Positions 23,612-37,860 of a stretch of 64,000 nucleotides of DNA are shown one piece after another. Numbering within the stretch: position 1 is the stretch's first letter; every line of letters starts with the position of its first letter. The stretch is from Priapulus caudatus. Taxonomy: Eukaryota > Priapulida > Priapulimorpha > Priapulimorphida > Priapulidae. The position numbers and the translations under genes are program-made. The stretch covers positions 74,931 to 138,930 of the forward strand of contig NW_014577696.1 in NCBI RefSeq assembly GCF_000485595.1, written 5' to 3'. The notes under the pieces were generated by a model. It saw only the letters and a program-made list of their open reading frames with translations. It searched no databases and was not told where the DNA came from.

Positions 23612-23790
23612 CGTACACACACACGCACACGCACACGCACACGCACACGCACGCACGCACACACACACACACACACACACATATGCACCCACACCCACAC
23701 ACGCACACGCACACACACGCACGCACGCACGCACGCACACACGGACCCACGCACGCATGCATGCACGCACACACACGCACACACAGAGCT
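23612..23790. repeat. (CA)n/(CACG)n microsatellite downstream of SHOC2 stop
   Basis: Alternating CACACG, GCAC and CA runs begin about 100 bp 3' of the SHOC2 stop codon, so the mature mRNA could carry a TG-rich 3' UTR segment. Confidence 0.9.
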
Positions 23791-23894
23791 ACCATGTGGC
23801 TAGTGAACTCAATGACCTCCACGGTAAAAGAGCAGTAGAGTCTGCGACCTTGTGGATAATGCCCACTCCACACTGTTGCGTAGTTTAGAGGTGC

Positions 23895-26800
23895 TCACAT
23901 TGACCTGTAGGGGCCTTGCATCTTCAGATACTGAGGAAAAAGAAATATAGGAAAAAGCTTATAAGACCATATAGATATGCTGCTAGACCTGAAGTGATAA
24001 TGTGAAAAGTCATCAATTGCACTAATCTCAGTTAAAAAAAGGACATGCATGAATGGGCTGAAGCATATCCTCCACACTGCCAAACCTGAGAACTAAACAT
24101 GTAAAGTTATACTGCTCAAGTATGAGAAGAATTAATGCCTAATGAAATACAAACAGTTGTGTTAATTTTCTACACACTTTACCGTATATGACAAGGAGGA
24201 GCAGGAAAACCACAGCAGCATACCTGTATAACGAGAGATGGCCCACCAGCTACAATCTCTGCAGGAATCTGTGTAAGTGGGCAATTCTCAATGCTCATGA
24301 TCTGCAGCTTTGAACACAGGGCCAACTCAAACGGCAAGTTATGCAGGTTGGGATTATCGTTGATGTACAAGGACTCCAGGTTTTCAAGTGTTCCTAAAAG
24401 TATAATAAATTCATCACTTAAAAATAGTGAAGTAGAAATATCACAACCTGAGCAATGTTGCTTGACTGCCTTCTCTGTGATTTATGCAAGCATCTCAAAA
24501 GCAATGGTGATAAAAACACACAATGAAAATCAATGTTGCACACTTGAAAGCAGTGTCGCGTAACAAAAACATCATTTCTCACCACCAATGGCTGCCACAA
24601 TGTGCGGCAAATTTTTTTTTAAACCAGTGGACGAGGACAGTATATTACTTTGGCGAAACGTAAAGAGAAAGTCTGCATAGTTTTCTGCAAGTAGGTGCAA
24701 CCGGCAATTATTGATTATTTGGTGGGGCAATGTTATATGTGAATAACAGAATTTCTCGCAAACATTGTACAGTGATTATTTATGAGAAAAAGGAGGAGGG
24801 ACAGAGTTGATTAAATGTTAAAGTTGTCTTTTAAGTTCGTGCTTATTGTTTTATGCATATTGAATCATAGGTACACTAAGGCTCTATGCTAATTCTCACT
24901 GTTCTCTTTTGGTGTATCACAGCCACACTCTCCTAATATTATGTAATTGTTTCTAATTTTACATATAACAAAACAATTACTAGTTTACTACCTGGATGCT
25001 CGTGCAACATTTTTTTGGAACTCGAAAATGAATTTTGCCATTACAACCGTGCAGAAATTATATAATACTTCTGTAATTATGAACGTACACGCTATAAATA
25101 ATAAACATGAACAGCTGTAAAATGAAATTACCGATTTCTTCAGGTAAAAATGCTAAATTGTTCTCCCCTGCTCCTAGGTACGTCAGGTTACTCAAATGGC
25201 TGCAAAAAAATAATAAAAATTAGTACTTTTAACAAGGATGCAGAAGATAGATGATTGGTTGGAAGTGAGCATCATCACATACAATTCTGATGGAGGCTAC
25301 AGAGGCCATCAAGATGATATTACTGTTCACTGTACTAAAATAAATATCACCTAGTCAGACCCCAATATATGGCATTTACACACTGGCACAATGCTATTAA
25401 AAGTTGAAAACTCGTATCCTGTATCAGATTCTTTGTGTCTTCATCGGAATTCCCTCATACAGGCTATCAAACCTGGGCCTACTACAATTTACCCAATTTA
25501 TGGAAAGATGTACCAGAATGTCCAAATTTAAAAAAATCCTGATAAACCTCAAAGGTTACTCTCCTGGAAATCTCAAAGATGATTGCTTACCCTATTGCTC
25601 GAGGGAGGCTGCTCAACTGGTTACTCTGCACGACCAACTTTGTCAGTTCTCGCAAAAACCCGATCTCATTTGGCAGGCTTTCTAACCTGTTTTCTTCCAA
25701 ATCTAACACTCTCAGTTTCTTTAAGTTGCCAATACTAGACGGAAGCCTCTGCAAGGAAAGAAAGTTAAGTTACCTTCTTATTCTATGGCTTCACAAAGTT
25801 GCTAAATGCGAATTCACATCACGCAGAAATCTGGTAACATTATAGATTCATCTAAAAATAAATGAAAAGCCAAAACCCACTCTGCTATAAGCATCATAAG
25901 AACATACCAATGGGAATTCAAACTGGCTGAAGCAATCTTCCCCCGACATATTCATTATCATTGTGTTGTGAATAATTGGCACAGATGGGCATTATCTTTT
26001 TTACCAGTTTGGCTCAAAGACCAGCTCATGATATAAGTTGAGGGATGAAATCCAAGTTAAAAACCCTGAAGATGCCCCATGGCCATGTTACACACTACAT
26101 ACAGAGTGACATTGTTTGAGTATGACTAACAGTCATGCGACATGGGTACGTACCCTGAGAAGGTTATTGGAGAGCACAAGCACCTCCAGATTTTGCAAAT
26201 TGGAGATGTCATCTGGAATCTTGCTCAGCTGATTCGTGCCCAGGTTTAGTTCTACCATATTGGTCCACGTGCCAGTATCTGTCAATAGAGAACAATGAAC
26301 ACGTCATTACCGGAATCAATGTCACACATTATATTCAGTTCATCAGCACATCCTATGTTTGTAATATCTCGATAATACCATGCACCTATACAGCTATGCG
26401 GAAGAATATAAGAATATAAGAAATATCTTAATAGAACAATAGCCATAGAGAGACATTGCTTATCTGAGGTCTGTTAATGGAGGAAGAAGAGGGGATGTTG
26501 GAGCAGGCAGTTGAGAGTAGGAAGCGATGGATGGTATATGCATTGAATGAAGCCATGTTTGTATCTTTCAGTACAGTCAATTATGTCAAAAGAAACTGCT
26601 GCAATTGTAAGCTAGATGAAGCTAGCCAGCATTCGTCGGTCATCGTGACTTTGCAACAAGTTTAGGTTTCGCAATTTTATACCAATCTGGTCAAATTAGA
26701 TGCGGAACAAAGTAGGAAACTCGGTATTCATCACAATTCAACAAGTGGCCACGGATTTGAGTATTAATGGCAGTTGCCAGCCCGTACGTGTCATGTTGTG

Positions 26801-28792
26801 ATAAATTACTGCAGGTAGCAACAATCTGCAATCTTGCAATCTGAATTGCAAAATAGAATATACACTGGATGCTATGATATCTACAGGAATGCATCTCATA
26901 TAAATAATATGATCTAAGGAGCTTAAAATCTTGTTAATCTAGGTTTTGCTTTGAAATTTAACAGTGAAATTGTGGTATCTCACATCTACACTGGATTATG
27001 CAAACAAATCAATGCTTAACACTCCTGTTTGAAGGTAAAAAGGTCACCAGACAGATATGCCTTGCACATTAAAGTAAAGTACATTTCATAATCCTTTCAA
27101 CATCCATGAAAATAATTATTTAACTCTGATATAAATTTCTTTTCCACTCATTCCTAAGACCATATCTTCCAAAAATATCAGAAATCTACAAGTTTTCTCA
27201 CTGCCCTTTGACATCTGACTTCAAATTTTGCCAAGTGATGGCTTTCCCCCCATGATTCTGTATAGCAAATATCAAGAACATAGGTCAAGCCCTTCACACT
27301 CATGCAAACAAACACAACAATTCTGCGTTTTCCCCATGCACCGAATATTAACACCACATGTCATTTAGAATTGCGCCCACATTGTTGATGGGGCAAACGG
27401 ACATGCTTGCCATTCTACAAGTTGCGTCTGACTGTGTCAGATGGGCTATAAAAAAGATAGTATACTTTTTATATAATTATTTGTCTAAATGTTTACCGTT
27501 AAACTTGAAAATCCAAACAACAGAAATAACAGGAATTATCCTAGGGATGGGGAGGGATCGTGTGTCAACTTACCGAGTGGCAAGGATGTCAACTGGTTAT
27601 CTTTCATGTTGAGTTTTGTCAGATTTCTGGCTCGGGAAAATATGCCAAATGGTATCTTGTTGATCTGGTTGTGCTCCATGTTTATTGTCTAAAATACATT
27701 AACATGTGAACATATAAAATTGAAGGACTAGACAGTTGATAGCATTCATGTAACACATTTTATAAACTTCAAGAGCGCAAAAAATTTCTTTTCACGATAA
27801 TGAAACCTGTTACACCTTACGATTTAGTTGTTCTGGAATGATTAAACTCCAAATTTAAAAAAAAATTAAAAACTATACAACTTAAAATACTACTACCTTG
27901 CCACAATGGATAAGAACCCAATGCCAAGTGACCAACCAATTTGACAGTGTTAGATACTTACATAAACCGAAGCGAACTGAGGAGGGCCACCAGCAGGGTA
28001 GGACGTAAATGCATTCCTAGATAACGTGAGACCAGTCAGCTTCGACAAGCTAGATAGCAAACCCTCCTGCATAAATTATAATAAAAGATAGTACATATAA
28101 TACCTCACACTGCAATCCCCAACAAACTCTACACATTCAAAAACTACTTACACGTTATAATATTAGTTATACCATTTTATCCACTAGGTGGCAGTAGTTT
28201 CCAACCATTACATCACCACCACCACCACGTTTGGGACAATTTGTTTGGACAGATCATATAATCGAGTTTACACAGATACACAGCTTCAAAGACCTCGAAC
28301 TTGGGAGCATCACTGATCAAGAACATGAATAAAATTAAATTCACAATTTTATTATGGATAATTTAAAACATTAACTGCATCATGAGTTTAATATGCATCC
28401 CTGTTTATTTAATATATTTTTCATTGGAAATTTTTCATGTATCTTTTGTCCTCTCCCACTTTATTTACTTTATTTATTCTACAATTTTACACATCAACCA
28501 TTAAATATATATTTAAATTTTATTTTGTCAATCGCCATGCTCTGCCTGCTATCAGTCCATTGAATCAAAGGTAAAATGTATTATAAAATAATTACCGGTA
28601 GTTGGGAAATATTATTCCCTTCCACGTTGAATTCTTCCAAATTAACACAGTTTCTTAATGACTTTGGAACTATAGCTAGCCTGTTGTACCTGAAGATAAA
28701 ACAATGTGTATTCAAACATTTACATTTTGTCTTTGTGATATTATTAATATACATTGTTACCTATTTAAAATCCATACCATGAAGCTTTGGCA

Positions 28793-28843
<51 letters not shown>

Positions 28844-30345
28844 GGGACCATGTTACAACAGAATGTTGTGACATTTTTATGAATACAAAATGCCATGCAG
28901 GTTATCTGTCAAACAGATCAAAATATGATATTACTTCAATTTAGTTTCATACTTTCATCAAAAATCAATACAGAAATCTAAATGTAGCAAACTTCACATC
29001 ATATTTTAAATGTATTTACTGCAGCACATAATTCACAATAATATCTATTAAAATTGTGAGGCAATGATTTTGCAGTGCCTGTGTGAATGGAATTTTGAGG
29101 GCACAAGCATTAATATACACAAAGACTTACCTAAGCCCAAGCCTTGAAAGTGACCTAAGATTTCCTAATGACTCTGGAACATCCTTCAATTCATTGTGTT
29201 GTAAATCCAACGATGAAATGTGTATGCATTTGCCAATTTCTACAAAGTAAAACAAACAAGTAATATTATTATAGAGTAATATATGTTTATACACAGTACG
29301 GGGTTTTTAGTAGGGTATTAGGATATTAGTACTTAACCTTACAATATTTTGTGGTTATTTCAAGCAAAAATCGGTTGATCTGACAACTGGTAATTATAAC
29401 CATGCACTACATAACTCCAACCGCTGGGTTTATACTTAGCAACAAGGGGAGCAATAAATTATCTCAGTGATAACACCTAAATACAAAAACCTTCAGGTAA
29501 ATGTTCTAGATGATTGTGAGCCACATCAAAGTTGATGAGATTCACTAGTTTTCCAATCGCCTGTGGTAACTCTTTGATTTTGTTCTCTCTTAGGCTCAGC
29601 ATACTTAATTGCTGAAACAACAAGTCAGAAATATTAATATCACGGAGAGAATATATGATACATTACAAGAATGTAATATGGTGACACATTAACAAATATA
29701 AGATTTCGAGGTTACCCAGCAAATTACTCAGATCATGCAACAGCTTGATTATCAACATGCTATTTATTAAATTATCCTATTTGCATAAACAATCTGTAAC
29801 TTTGGCAATGTACACCTGCAGCTAGTAGTCATTACATATTACACTGAAAGAGACGTTTCCATTTTCTCTCACCTTCAAGTGGCCTATTTCTTCTCCTACT
29901 ACCTTTATCCTGTTAAACCTCAGGAACAGTGTGGTCAATGACGTTAGCTTATACACCACATCAGGGATCTGCAAAGAGTGAAGTTGCAAACACTTTAATC
30001 AGGAGGGAATAACTCTCTAATCACTATGTGTGATCATAGAACATATACAGGGTTTGAACACTGGCGTAAATCACAATCATGTCATTGTGCATAGTTTGCC
30101 TGCTACATGCCTTTGATTTGATTTCACAGCAGCTTTACCAACTTCTTGGTGACAAGGAGATGCTAACGTCAAAATCGATAGTATCATTGAACACGGATGC
30201 CACATCTTTGAGAAATCATTGCTGGATTGCTAAGCCCTCTACGTCAAATTCATGTACATGTGCAGTGCAATGAGACTTCCTATATTTTCCATATGTATAT
30301 ATTATATATATATATGTGTGTGTGTATATATTATATAAAATATAG

Positions 30346-30393
<48 letters not shown>

Positions 30394-33300
30394 AGATATA
30401 GACTTCCAGCTCATTCATTGCACAACTAATGAAGACTCAATTTTCAACTCCCGACAATAACATATGAAGCAGGCATCAACACTGCATACTGCTAAATTGC
30501 AATTTGTGCATTTGCACCTCTATTCTAAGCAAGAATTCTTTTTATGTCTAGATGAACAGGCAAGCTAAGAACATTTAATCATATATAAGGTTTATGCATA
30601 TTAAAAGTTTGGTTTTTACTCAGTATATTCTGGGAGAAATCAAAACTTCGTATATTGGGTGCATTCTCTGCTAATTTGTGGTAGATGCAGATCTCTTGGT
30701 GAATGTACTCGTGAAAACATTTTTGAATAGCACAGTCCTATGCGTGAACAGACCTCGTTCAACTTGTTGTGTCTGAGGTCAAGCACTCGCAGCTGTCGCA
30801 AGTTGATGAGCGTGTCGGGCAGGCTGGTGAGCGAGTTCTCGCTCAGTGCTAGCGTCTGCAAGCTCGTCAGCATGCCAATCTCTACGGGCAGCGTCGTCAA
30901 CTTGTTGCCATAGATGTAGAATTCAACTAGATGCTTCAGCTCCCGCACAGACGCTGGCAATGCTGTTATCTGCCACGCACATAGAAGAAACAAACGGTCA
31001 ATATTCGTTCGACAAACACGAACGATCAATGTTATATGGCTCACAGGGATAGAACTAACATTTATTAGGTCAAGGTAGGTATTACCTTAGGTGCAATCAA
31101 AACCTTTATGGAACCGAGGCAAATTGGAGGAACATCAATACGATTCAGATCAATGTTATTTCCAAACCAGATTTTATCCACAAACTGGGCTGGTAAGAAC
31201 CTCACTAGAACTATAATTACCAGTTATGCTTCCTACCAAAAACTTTGAACACACTAGTTGCTTATTATTTTAGGTATTTGGAATGCACACGCCAGATGCA
31301 ATAAGGGATATATTTCATGCTAGTCTAGATTTTATATCGTGAGACCGAGTACAGGAAAAATGAGCATGCAAATACCTTGAATTATACCAATTAAATACAC
31401 AACAAAATTATTACATCAGCTTACACTTGATTTGCTAAGGTCTATCCTTGTTTTCCCTTCTTCTTTGCACCGATTAAACTCTTTATTAATATCCTGTAGA
31501 AAAAGCAATCATGAATAACACATATACAAGCATAACTCACAATTACACACTTCACTTCTACACCTATTCCTAAGATTAAACCACACTAAACTCATTGATT
31601 TTCTGTTAACTTTGACTAGTATGTAAAATTTTGCCACGGCATGTGGACACCACCGTCTCCCATTCCATAAGCATGAATGGGTTATCGGCAATATTTATGT
31701 TTTTAAAAATGTCGACCCAACTACTTTTCCGACAACATTGTTGTTGTTTTTTAAACTTTTTGTTTTGGAAACCGTGCATTAACCCATGCACGAACGTTCT
31801 CACTACCACAACGAATTTCATTCGTCAGGTTGCGGACAGAAAAAACCCACATTGCCATTATTTCAATGCTCTTTACAACCTCCCCGAGTGTTCTCCCTGC
31901 CGACGATGACAAGGCTACGTACCACTTCTGCAGTGACCATAGCTTTCTTCTTCACCGACGGATTTGTTGGCTTCGGCTTGTTTGAACCCGGCTGAGCAAC
32001 CATGACCTGCTTTGGCCGCGTTGGGTCGGAGATGCCTGAACTTGTGCTCAGCTTCTTCTCCTGTACAACGATAATGAGACCATCAGAACCGACTCATGAG
32101 CCGATCCCTACCATGCTTGTTCTGGCGAATGTGACCCTGACATTGTGACTCGATTCAAACACAATCAAGCACACGGTGCTGGTCAGGGTCCCAGGGATCT
32201 GCTACTGTGTGTGCTCCACTCCAAAAAAAAGAACCAACATGAATTCCCTTTACTGATAGACGGGCAAGTGCGCAGTGAGACTCAGGGTTTCTTCTGAGGG
32301 AAAATTAGACAAAAAATGAGGTAATGGCCAGTTTGGGAAAAAAACACGCATGATGGATTCAAATACAGGCTGTATTGATATAGATATAGGATATACTTAT
32401 CAGTAAATACAGGAACATTTTCACAACGGCGATGTTAAATTTGACAACGGCGGTGGGCCACTCTGCCTCCTATGTATGTATAAGAAACCCTGAGACTATA
32501 CTTGCTACTAGCGATGTAATTACAGAATGCTGACAAACCACGCAGAGGTAACACATTGTGATCCAGTAACACACAGAATCATGTGATAATATTAGTCACA
32601 AGTAGTGCGAGCCACAAGTATGTGTACCTTGTGTCTCTCCGAAGTACCAGGCATGTCGGGATCTGAGACAATCTCCAGACCGTGACTTGCGCTGGGACTT
32701 ACTGTCGTGCTGGTCCCTGAACTTGTGCCTTCTTCTGGTGAACTTGGTGTAGTTGGGCTTGTGCCTGCATGAGTTAAAATAGCATAAACAATAAGACACA
32801 CTGACACATGCGCATGACTAGGAATTGATCTTGATTAGGATTTGTTTGATTGATCTAGGAATGCACACTTGATTAGGAATGATCTTGAAATTTCTCAGGT
32901 TTTAGATAATGCAGCTATGCAGGTGAGAAATTATTCTGAATATGCTGGAGAGGAGGTTTAAATAGGTAATTAGTTCAGGTGATATAGTATAAACAAACAG
33001 CATATATGGAATTTACTATTGTCTTATCAAGAAAATGTAAACAAATTCTTACAAACATTATCCTAAACGTTTCTGGACAGAATAAATAATTGCACTTTGT
33101 AGGATAATTGAACACTGCATATCAAAAGTAAAACAGATAAGTCCAATAGAAAAACACTGTGAAGTCGTGAAATTAAGATTAAAAAACATTCTTCCAAAAT
33201 GACCAACTTAATATAGAAAGACTGTGCTTCAATATATACTAAAATTACACAGAATGCCACACCAAATAACAGTTAAATGACGTGTACACTTTAAAGCCCC

Positions 33301-36283
33301 TCTATGCCAATTTAAGTTTGTTATATACAGTTTTGTGCGTGTAACCTAGAAATAGGAAATTGCTTGGATAGGTTGCCCTTCTAAGCATATACAGGCCAAT
33401 TATTGTACTATAATGCTTTTGCTGCGATGAAATTCAATTTGGGTGCTTCTTAAATGCATACTAGTGAGGTTTTATCATAGGAAAATGACAAGGTTTATTA
33501 AGTGCTATGGTGCAAGGTACAGTCACAAAAGAAGCACAATGCTTAAAAGAATATTATCATATGATGTAAGTCAGTAAATTATGAAACATAGGCATTAGAA
33601 AATGCATCAACCGTGCATTGAGGGGCTTTAATTTTTACATTGCATATATTTGATTTTAAGTGAACTTGTATGCATGACATGACTGCAAACAAAATAAATC
33701 CCACTGGGACACACACAAACATCATAGAGAACAGGCAAAACCACCACAGTGATATATACTTCACTGAAACACAACCCATAAGATAAACAGTCAAATAATA
33801 TGCTATGCCTAACACACAGAGCACTACTGGCTTACATTACATCAACACAGAAAATATAGTTTGACACAGAATTTTATAAAATATATGCATACAGCAACAA
33901 CATCGAACTGTGGAACGCTGCTCATGAAATAAATAATAGAAAACATTGGTTAGGTGCAAAATGAACCAAAAATGAAGCAAAATGTACCTCACCTTTTACA
34001 CTGCAGAAACAACAGTATACATCTTTATAACTGTCATCACGACTTGATCAAATGGCAAATTTTATATTTATGTATTATATAAAACATGCACACATACATA
34101 GGCCTACTTATATATGTAGCACCATATGAGACCTAAATGTATAGAGAAGCAATAATTTCAAATACACCTCATATTTCTGCTAGATGACTATATTTTTGCA
34201 TGATAATTTTCTTTTAAAAAGACTCATTAGAGTGCGCAGCATTATTCAGTTGTAGGCGATACTGTAAATATCCACACACGATTCACTGTAAGTGTAAACA
34301 TGAATTCTTATGCGGCCGAGTTAGAGAGCTGGATACTGATATACGGAATCCCACTTGACCACACAATCTTGCCAACACTTAAACCTATTTCCCGTTATTG
34401 ACTTTGAAAACACATAATTTGTAATACATAAATACAAATGCCCGCAAGCATACTCTCACGCACACACACACACATTCACACGTGAAAATCTTCCCTACCT
34501 TTAGCATCCAGAGAAGTTGAGTGTGCATGCACGCATCAGAATATTGCATCCTTTCCAACTAACTACGAATATTAATGCCCTAAACTCATGAGATGGATAA
34601 ATATTTTGCATACTACGGAATAGAACGTGTAACGTTGGTAAGAGACAAAACGTAAATAAAACATATCCACCAAGTTGGTTTATCATTCATAAATTTCTTC
34701 TGAAGGCCAATCTCTTATTTATCTTTCATCAGTATCATGGTAGGAGGGGGAATCAGCTAAGTTTCACATGTATGAGTGTAATTTTTGAAAGGCAGGAAAT
34801 TTAGCAAAAACATAAAAAATAAAAAGTAAATGAAAGTCAAAGCCAATGAAAAGTAATTCACAAAATTTTTCAAACAAGCACCAAACGCTTGATTAATTTC
34901 CATGCACTGACCAGATTTGTGGGCAATCGTTACTCACCCTTGCGAATATAGTTTGGCCAATAGAGCAGACTGACAATCACTGAATGAGAATCCGCATTGG
35001 TGGAATAGATCTGAAGCACTACAGTCCTACGTACAACTGCATGAGTACTACCAGCCCTACCAAAGTACACAGGCAGCAACAGGAGTGCACTTAACAACAA
35101 AGCACGTACACAGTTATTCCGCGAACAGAACCACCCGAAGTTCAACAAGCAACGATGTTGGAATGTCATACACATCACAGAGAAAACAGCCATATAGATG
35201 CGCGTGTGTGCGTGTTTGTGCGTGCGTGCGTGAGTGTACATGTGTCACAGTGTGCATATGTGTGTGTGCATGTGCATGTATCCCGAGTATGGACATTAAA
35301 AGTAGGACGCCTAGTCCTAGGTGAAACGTTGCATTCTCTAGTCCAATCTCGTTAAAGCTATTACACTGATATATTTCTTCTCTGAGGAATTCACAAGGCT
35401 TTCTCTGTAAATTTTGGAACTGACGTCTTTCACATTCAGTTGGCACATTAAATATTGCCACTTACAAAAACTTGCCTATCGCGACGATATTAAGCTAGTT
35501 GTAAGCACAAATATGCAATTATTCTATGCCATATATAGGAATAGATAGAGAGATTAGAATCTAACTTGGACAGAATTCTTGTTACCAGGTCAACCAAATA
35601 TTCTTGGTAGTCAGTATAGAGTCATAGAGGAGATTCAGGGCAATTAAAATGACAACTTGACATTTGCAAACACAGTTGCTGGCAGAAGCATAATGGCAAT
35701 GGCAACTGCATCAAACAGACAAGACACGTCGAAAGCACAGTAAAAATACCTGTAAGTATTGCCCATACAAGCAAAGAAGGAGGTCTATATGAGCACAAAT
35801 AGTTCTGGGAAATGGCAGGAAATAAAGAGTATTGGGTGAAAGCAACTCCAAGCATAGAAGCAAGACAAGTCACTCAGGAATGATCACTAGTAGTGCAATT
35901 TTTTCTATATATATTACGTTTACAGTCACTGATTAAATGCCAATTACAAAAGTTGTGTACACAAATTGGGGGACCACATAGGTTTTGGCCTACTCAGTGT
36001 ACTCACCCATGAAAATAACCTAAAATAATACATTTATACTAGATTTGTAGACATGTTTTCCAGTATCGTTGTTTCTCGATTTGAATTCAGACAGAAGATA
36101 GTAGATGCGTGTGAGAGCAAGACATTACCCTACACTGTCTCACCAGATTTAGCTTTGCGTACTTTGGTAGGCCTGACTATACTTACCAGTTAAAGGTACA
36201 TGGCTTTCGCCTTTATAATCAGCTAATCGTGCAGCTGCGTCTGCATTGGGGTCTCCACGTCCCTTACCAGCTTTCTTCATCAT
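23895..36283 (-). CDS. SHOC2: SHOC2, leucine-rich repeat scaffold of the RAS-RAF pathway (complete, 16 exons)
   Basis: SHOC2 binds MRAS-GTP and the PP1 catalytic subunit; the complex removes an inhibitory phosphate from RAF kinases at the membrane. Exons, 5' to 3': 36283-36187, 32764-32628, 32060-31923, 31493-31425, 30969-30754, 29968-29873, 29611-29491, 29239-29131, 28689-28596, 28066-27962, 27688-27574, 26278-26154, 25748-25591, 25199-25132, 24393-24224, 23930-23895 (stop TGA). All 15 introns are GT/AG and every phase fits, giving 1,854 nt and 617 aa (human is 582). Residues 1-124 are a basic, then Ser/Thr/Pro-rich tail. [15 protein letters not shown] and IDLSKSSITALP open the repeats, about 20 LRRs follow, and the end is [11 protein letters not shown]. 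Diagnostic blocks are [44 protein letters not shown] and [14 protein letters not shown]. Start: two adjacent ATGs, with the upstream frame open to 36406, so a longer N terminus is possible. The exon 7 donor (GTTTTTG) is weak. Confidence 0.97.
27025..27452 (+). mobile_element. Old R1-family copy in a SHOC2 intron
   Basis: Recognisable R1 blocks remain in order: AGGTCAAGCC, CACTGCCCTTTGAC, CAAGTGATGGCTTTC and the terminal GTGTCAGATGGGCTATAAAA. It is clearly more diverged than the other R1 copies, implying an older insertion. Confidence 0.65.
28795..28842. repeat. (AT)n microsatellite in SHOC2 intron
   Basis: Pure AT dinucleotide run of about 45 bp. Confidence 0.95.
30294..30392. repeat. (AT)n-(GA)n compound microsatellite in SHOC2 intron
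   Basis: A TATA run interrupted by TGTGTG is followed directly by a GAGA run. It has no coding role. Confidence 0.95.
32283..32492. mobile_element. 210-bp inverted-repeat element in SHOC2 intron 2
   Basis: It starts CAGGGTTTCTT and ends AAGAAACCCTG, exact 11-bp inverted termini, with AGACT directly flanking both ends. It is the uninterrupted version of the element at 36798-38199, which has two further elements inserted in it. Confidence 0.8.
32765..36186 (-). other. SHOC2: SHOC2 intron 1
   Basis: This is AT-rich intron with short TG/CA-type tracts (for example 35,200-35,280 and 34,460-34,480). No exon, transposon terminus or RNA gene was recognised. The few open frames over 80 codons have no recognisable motif. 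Confidence 0.6.
36187..36283 (-). CDS. SHOC2: SHOC2 first coding exon
   Basis: It reads [20 protein letters not shown], then [12 protein letters not shown] plus one base, followed by GTAAGT. Its phase-1 end joins exactly to GC at 32764. A lysine-rich start fits the basic N terminus of SHOC2, although the sequence itself is poorly conserved. The assignment therefore rests on phase, orientation and position rather than similarity. The intron that follows is 3.4 kb. Confidence 0.75.
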
Positions 36284-36855
36284 TGTAGAACCTATACTGT
36301 CTCGGGGACCGTCTCTCTGCCTGCTTTGCCGTCTGTGCTGCACACTTAGACAGGCACACGCACCTCTACCAGCTCTACCTACAGTATTCAACACAAGTGG
36401 AACCATTGGTTCTTAGTGATTTTAATGTACACCAGAGAAAGTTACCCAACACAGTGCAAATGCAATTAGTGTGTGAATGAAATTCGAGATTATCTTATTT
36501 AAGCCTTGTTTCCATTTTGTAGTTGCACTGGTCGCTGGGATCTTCATAACGACTGTAGCAACTTCAACAAACCAACAATACGTTTTCATCTGGTTGTTGG
36601 GGTCACTGCTGCATTTGGTAGCAGTACACTGGCAGTGGCAGGCAAGTTTCTGCCCATCCCTGTGTTAGACAAAGAATTATGTCACCTGGGGATCACTTCC
36701 GAGTTATTTGCAATAACTCAGATGCCTGTCACAATGCACACATGCATATATAGTTACCTGTATATTAGAAAATATATCATTATCCGTTTATCACCTGTAG
36801 GGTTTCTTCTGAGTGGAAATTAGACAAACGCGCATGATGGATCCATATACAGGAT

Positions 36856-37762
36856 CAAGAGCGTATTTTAAAGAAGGAGAGCGTACAACGGTGAATTAAC
36901 TTTGCCCGTTTTATATTGACGATTCTTTGCGGTATTACCAGTCAGCCGTCCTAACTTGTTAATACCAAATATGGTATTTTTGCTGAAAACCGACTCGAGA
37001 TCCCCGTTGGCTGCGACCCTCTCTCGCTTTGCGATTGCTTCGGGAAACCTCACGTGTTTCCGTCATTCATTGACAAATGGGATGAATGAAAACTTGTTTG
37101 TAGAGCAAGAAACTTTGGGTAGACCATACCATACATCGCCATTTTCTGTTTTTGCGTGTACATCTGCGACTACAATTTACAACTTTCCTGTATAACGTGT
37201 GAAGGCAGTGCAATGGCAGAACATTCAGTTTCACGAGCTATGCCAAAACTTGGACTACCTCAACAGAGTGCTAGACCTTGACAGTTTTGTTGATTTTAGA
37301 TTTCTTTTCCTTCTACTATCCTTTCTCGCATTCCCAGTCATGGACGCGGCCATTACGCCACGATGACGTCTGTTATTGATTGCCATAGTGATGACCCCCA
37401 CCTCATGCTGGATGTAGTAAACTCTGTAGTATTAGTAATGACGTAATGAGTCAGCGCTACCATGGCGCTACGTAGCGGCGACCGGAAGCAACAAACTGGC
37501 CACAAAGCGAGAGAGGGCCGCAGCCAACAGGGATCTCGAGTCAGTTTTCGGCAAAAATACCAGATTTTCACCGCTCATTATCTCAGCGTAGGGGCATCGT
37601 AGGGACAAGCGGTTCATTTTATATTAGCAAGGTAGGACAGCTGATCAATAATACCGCAAAGAATCGTCAATATAAAACGGGCAAAGTTTCTTAATTCGAC
37701 TAATACAGCAACATGGTTTCAGCATTTCACCGTTGTACGCTCTCCTTCTTAATACGCTCTTG
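36856..37762. mobile_element. 907-bp foldback element nested in the host element
   Basis: It begins CAAGAGCGTATTTTAAAGAA and ends TTCTTAATACGCTCTTG. The inverted arms are long (about 36856-37045 against 37495-37762) and share GCCCGTTTTATATTGACGAT and GACTCGAGATCCC. Exact 7-bp direct repeats ACAGGAT (36849-36855, 37763-37769) mark the insertion. Confidence 0.85.
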
Positions 37763-37860
37763 ACAGGATGTATTGATATACTTATCTATAGGTACATAGA
37801 TACAGGATATGCTTATCAGTAAATACAGGAACATTTTCACAACGGCGATGCTAAATTTTT

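Larger units (their letters stand above)
14321..23894. other. Non-coding stretch between TRIO exon and SHOC2
   Basis: Apart from the hAT remnant, the tandem array and the microsatellites listed separately, I see no exon I can defend here. 19,880-23,440 is ordinary AT-rich DNA with occasional short open frames. It must contain, or lie downstream of, the missing 5' exon(s) of TRIO, and also the SHOC2 3' UTR at its right end. A CA/CACG microsatellite at 23,612-23,790 would sit in that UTR. No AATAAA was spotted close to the SHOC2 stop. Confidence 0.6.

Noticed and set aside
36284-36406. Upstream extension of SHOC2 exon 1 to an earlier in-frame Met
   Set aside because: The frame is open, but its residues look random (Arg/Cys-rich). 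Without a transcript the paired ATG at 36283/36280 is the simpler start.
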